Shown: positions 61,832 through 64,000 of the stretch, piece after piece | Numbering within the stretch: position 1 is the first letter of the stretch | Layout of the letters: the number at the start of each line of letters is the position of its first letter | Assembly: GCF_004349355.1 (NCBI RefSeq) | Contig: NZ_SMFK01000015.1 | Coordinates: 27,711 to 91,710 of the forward strand | Source: Flavobacterium cellulosilyticum | Lineage (GTDB): Bacteria; Bacteroidota; Bacteroidia; Flavobacteriales; Flavobacteriaceae | Direction: 5' to 3' | DNA length: 64,000 bases | Notes under the pieces: generated by a model | Told to the model about the DNA's origin: nothing | The model's input: only the letters and a program-made list of their open reading frames with translations | The model's database searches: none | Made by a program: the position numbers and the translations under genes

Positions 61832-63220
61832 TTATTTTGATAACTCCACAAAATACTTGTAAAATAAAGGAATGGTTTCAATCCCTTTTAAGTAATTAAA
61901 AATCCCAAAATGTTCATTGGGTGAGTGAATAGCATCGCTGTCCAAACCAAATCCCATCAAAATGGTTTTGCTTTTAAGTTCTTTTTCGAACAATGCTACA
62001 ATAGGAATACTTCCGCCAGAACGAACTGGAATTGCTGGCACACCAAAGGTTTCAGTATAGGCTTTATTAGCCGCTTTATAGCCAATGCTGTCTGTTGGCG
62101 TTACATAGCCCTGACCCCCATGATGCGGCTTAACTTTTACTTTCACACCAGCCGGAGCAATACTGATGAAATGTTTGGTGAATAATTCGGTGATTTCTTC
62201 CCAATCCTGATTTGGCACCAAGCGCATCGAAATTTTGGCGAAAGCCTGGCTCGCAATAACCGTTTTTGCTCCTTCGCCAGTGTAACCACCCCAAATTCCG
62301 TTTACGTCAAGTGTAGGTCGGATAGAATTTCTTTCATTAGTTGTATACCCTTTTTCGCCATAGACATCGTTTAAGTCCAAGGCGTTTTTATAAGTTTCTA
62401 AATTGAAAGGGGCTTTTGCCATTTCAGCTCTTTCAGCTAGTGATAATTCTTCAACTTTATCATAAAAACCAGGAATGGTAATGTGGTTGTTTTCGTCGTG
62501 AAGTGATGCAATCATTTTTGCCAAGATATTTATTGGATTAGCAACTGCGCCACCATAAAGACCTGAATGTAAATCTCTATTTGGACCAGTAACTTCAACT
62601 TCTACATAACTCAAACCACGTAATCCTGTGGTAATTGATGGTTGTTGATTGGAAATCATTCCTGTATCCGAAATTAAAATCACGTCGTTTTTTAATTTTT
62701 CTTGGTTACGTTCTACAAACCAACTCAAACTTTTGGAGCCAATTTCTTCTTCACCTTCAATCATGAATTTTACGTTACATGGCAAAGTATTGGATTGAAC
62801 CATATACTCCAATGCTTTCACGTGCATGTACATTTGTCCCTTGTCGTCGCAAGCGCCTCTTGCAAAAATGGCTCCCTCAGGATGAATTTCTGTCTTTTTG
62901 ATAACAGGTTCAAATGGAGGGGAAGTCCATAATCGTATTGGATCTGCTGGTTGTACATCATAATGACCATAAACTAAAATAGTAGGTAATAACGGATCTA
63001 TAATCTTTTCGCCATAAACAATTGGGTTTCCAGGGGTGTCGCAAATTTCGACAATATCACAACCTGCTTTCTCCAAACTTTCTTTTACGGCATTCGCGGT
63101 ATCAATAATATCTTGAATGTAAGCGGTATCGGCGCTTACGGATGGGATTTTTAATAGTTCAATTAATTCGTTGATAAAACGATCTTTATGCTGCTGCACA
63201 TAAGATTTAATAGTTTCCAT
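61832..63220 (-). CDS. M20 family dipeptidase
   Basis: The 462-residue metallopeptidase has the M20 metal site VYGHYDVQPADP, the ARGACDDKGQMYMH segment, MIEGEEEIGSKSL with the catalytic Glu pair, and the dimerisation-domain signature DLHSGLYGGAVANP. The C-terminal RSGGSIPIVALF and HSPNEHFGIFNYLKGI complete the zinc-binding pattern. It resembles CNDP/PepV-like cytosolic dipeptidases that hydrolyse dipeptides. It is a single gene. Confidence 0.92.
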   Translation of the reverse strand: METIKSYVQQHKDRFINELIELLKIPSVSADTAYIQDIIDTANAVKESLEKAGCDIVEICDTPGNPIVYGEKIIDPLLPTILVYGHYDVQPADPIRLWTSPPFEPVIKKTEIHPEGAIFARGACDDKGQMYMHVKALEYMVQSNTLPCNVKFMIEGEEEIGSKSLSWFVERNQEKLKNDVILISDTGMISNQQPSITTGLRGLSYVEVEVTGPNRDLHSGLYGGAVANPINILAKMIASLHDENNHITIPGFYDKVEELSLAERAEMAKAPFNLETYKNALDLNDVYGEKGYTTNERNSIRPTLDVNGIWGGYTGEGAKTVIASQAFAKISMRLVPNQDWEEITELFTKHFISIAPAGVKVKVKPHHGGQGYVTPTDSIGYKAANKAYTETFGVPAIPVRSGGSIPIVALFEKELKSKTILMGFGLDSDAIHSPNEHFGIFNYLKGIETIPLFYKYFVELSK

Positions 63221-63287
63221 AATTAAGTAATTTTTATACTTTCAAATATACAAAAAAGGGAATGAATATTTTTTTTGAATAATTTCT

Positions 63288-63316
63288 TTGAAATACAGAA
63301 GTTATGATTATATTTG
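63288..63316 (+). promoter_or_regulatory. Promoter of tRNA-Leu
   Basis: TTG (63288-63290), an 18-base spacer and TATATTTG (63309-63316) match the Bacteroidota consensus. Confidence 0.78.
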
Positions 63317-63329
63317 CACCCACAATTGA

Positions 63330-63411
63330 GCGGATATGGTGAAATTGGTAGACATGCCAGACTTAGGATCTGGTGCCGCAAGGCGTGTAGGTTCGAGTCC
63401 TATTATCCGCA
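63330..63411 (+). tRNA. tRNA-Leu (TAG)
   Basis: Acceptor GCGGATA pairs with TATCCGC. The anticodon arm CAGACTTAGGATCTG gives anticodon TAG. A class II variable arm (TGCCGCAAGGCGT) and the T arm with GGTTCGAGTCC are present. Discriminator A is at 63411. CCA is not encoded. Confidence 0.95.
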
Positions 63412-63422
63412 CTTTAAATGAT

Positions 63423-63459
63423 AAAAAACCCTTAAAATCAACATTTTAAGGGTTTTTTT
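63423..63459 (+). terminator. Terminator of tRNA-Leu
   Basis: A stem of about 16 bp (AAAAAACCCTTAAAAT with ATTTTAAGGGTTTTTT) and a T-tract. Confidence 0.9.
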
Positions 63460-63528
63460 ATGTCTTGTTTTTCCGAAATAACAGCGTTATTTTTCGGATC
63501 AATCCCAAAACCTGTGGAGCGACAAAAA

Positions 63529-63791
63529 TTAAGCATAAATATTTGTTAGTCTAAAAAGGAAAAACTCAATATTTCTAACCCCTCTGAATTGAGATCTAAA
63601 TGCTTTTATTTTGGCATTGAAAGACTCAGCCGAAGCATTTGTACTTCTGTTATCAAAATAATTCAATATGGTTTGGTAATGATTGATTATTGTTCGGGAT
63701 ATTGTATTGAAAGACTTGAACCCTGATTGATTTACTTTTTCGTGCCATTTGGCAAGTCTAGCAAAACCAATAATTTTATCGGTAGTTTTAA
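63529..63791 (-). pseudogene. Truncated ISAon1/ISL3-like transposase, 3' end
   Basis: The minus strand encodes the C-terminal 87 codons of a DDE transposase: KTTDKIIGFARLAKWHEK, SFNTISRTIINHYQTILNYF, DNRSTNASAESFNAKIKAF, RSQFRGVRNIEFFLFRLT and NIYA. The RSTNASAESFNAKIKAFR block with its Glu is the conserved end of ISAon1-type transposases. Upstream coding is cut at 63791, where a second IS end begins. This copy therefore cannot be active. Confidence 0.8.
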
Positions 63792-63809
63792 CCTGTGGAG
63801 CGACAAAAA

Positions 63810-64000
63810 TTAAGCATAAATATTTGTTAGTCTAAAAAGGAAAAACTCAATATTTCTAACCCCTCTGAATTGAGATCTAAATGCTTTTATTTTGGCATTG
63901 AAAGACTCAGCCGAAGCATTTGTACTTCTGTTATCAAAATAATTCAATATGGTTTGGTAATGATTGATTATTGTTCGGGATATTGTATTGAAAGACTTGA
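63810..64000 (-). mobile_element. ISAon1-like transposase, 3' end of a second copy (continues beyond the window)
   Basis: This is the same minus-strand C-terminal coding sequence as in the first copy, with its stop at 63810-63812 and IS end at 63792. The remainder of the transposase lies past the window edge, so whether this copy is intact cannot be judged here. Confidence 0.7.

Larger units (their letters stand above)
63511..64000. repeat. Tandem duplication of an insertion-sequence end, 281-bp period
   Basis: The segment starting CCTGTGGAGCGAC at 63511 recurs from 63792. The 209 bases of the second copy in view look identical to the first. Each copy begins with the IS end and continues into the transposase 3' coding region on the minus strand. 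The window ends within the second copy. Confidence 0.85.

Noticed and set aside
26053..63510. GGATCAATCCCAAAA appears downstream of both tRNA genes
   Set aside because: A single 15-base match is expected by chance in a 64-kb AT-rich window, and the flanks do not align.

Overview
The window is chromosomal DNA from a member of the Bacteroidota, most likely a Flavobacterium. The evidence is the low GC content, promoters of the TTG-N18-20-TAnnTTTG type, type 9 secretion (T9SS) C-terminal sorting domains, a hybrid two-component system (HTCS), Flavobacterium-type housekeeping genes (trmB, hpf, apbC, rpsP with a long acidic tail, DUF6252 lipoprotein), and many short dispersed AT-rich repeats in intergenic DNA.

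Layout. 0-11 kb: end of a split ThrE exporter, hpf, trmB, a LysE-type transporter with an alkyltransferase-like protein, the Fe-S genes apbC and nifU, a ferredoxin, then on the minus strand an SGNH lipoprotein, a DUF3050 protein, an acyl-CoA dehydrogenase, and an rpsP-rimM-trmN6 operon. 11-18 kb: a small lipoprotein, an RRM protein, a secreted tandem TonB-C-domain protein, and a minus-strand leuC-leuD-cimA/leuA-leuB cluster. 18.6-19.2 kb: a decayed toxin-antitoxin pair. 19.4-25.9 kb: dnaE with an N-terminal exonuclease, trxA, a DUF58 protein and tRNA-Asp. 26.2-32.2 kb: a giant secreted pectinesterase. 32.3-36.5 kb: small membrane proteins and lipoproteins, then a coupled glycosyltransferase and UPF0104 flippase-like pair. 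36.7-39.2 kb: a PL10 pectate lyase divergent from an esterase. 39.3-47.8 kb: ruvC, hemW, GNAT, MmcQ, PH/SHOCT, DUF4407, pckA, DUF423 and a saccharopine dehydrogenase-like gene. 48.2-51.0 kb: a 943-residue fusion of a phosphoribosyltransferase-like, a kinase-like and a HAD-phosphatase domain. 51.2-51.7 kb: two truncated genes meeting head-on. 52-61.6 kb: rhamnogalacturonan acetylesterase and a second pectinesterase (one operon), divergent from a 1458-residue HTCS. 61.8-64 kb: an M20 dipeptidase, tRNA-Leu, and a duplicated end of an insertion sequence at the window edge.

The genes that work together most clearly are the pectin genes. Two CE8 pectinesterases, a PL10 pectate lyase, a CE12-like acetylesterase, a BD-FAE-like esterase and the HTCS lie in three places up to 30 kb apart. 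Three of their promoters carry the same LacI-type palindrome (core AATCGATT) just downstream of the -7 box, so they look like one scattered pectin regulon. No SusC/SusD pair and no LacI-type regulator gene lies in the window.

The strongest candidate for something undescribed is the PRTase/kinase-like/HAD fusion at 48185-51016. Second are the pectin operator set and the dispersed repeats that have been captured in frame inside hemW and a glycosyltransferase gene.
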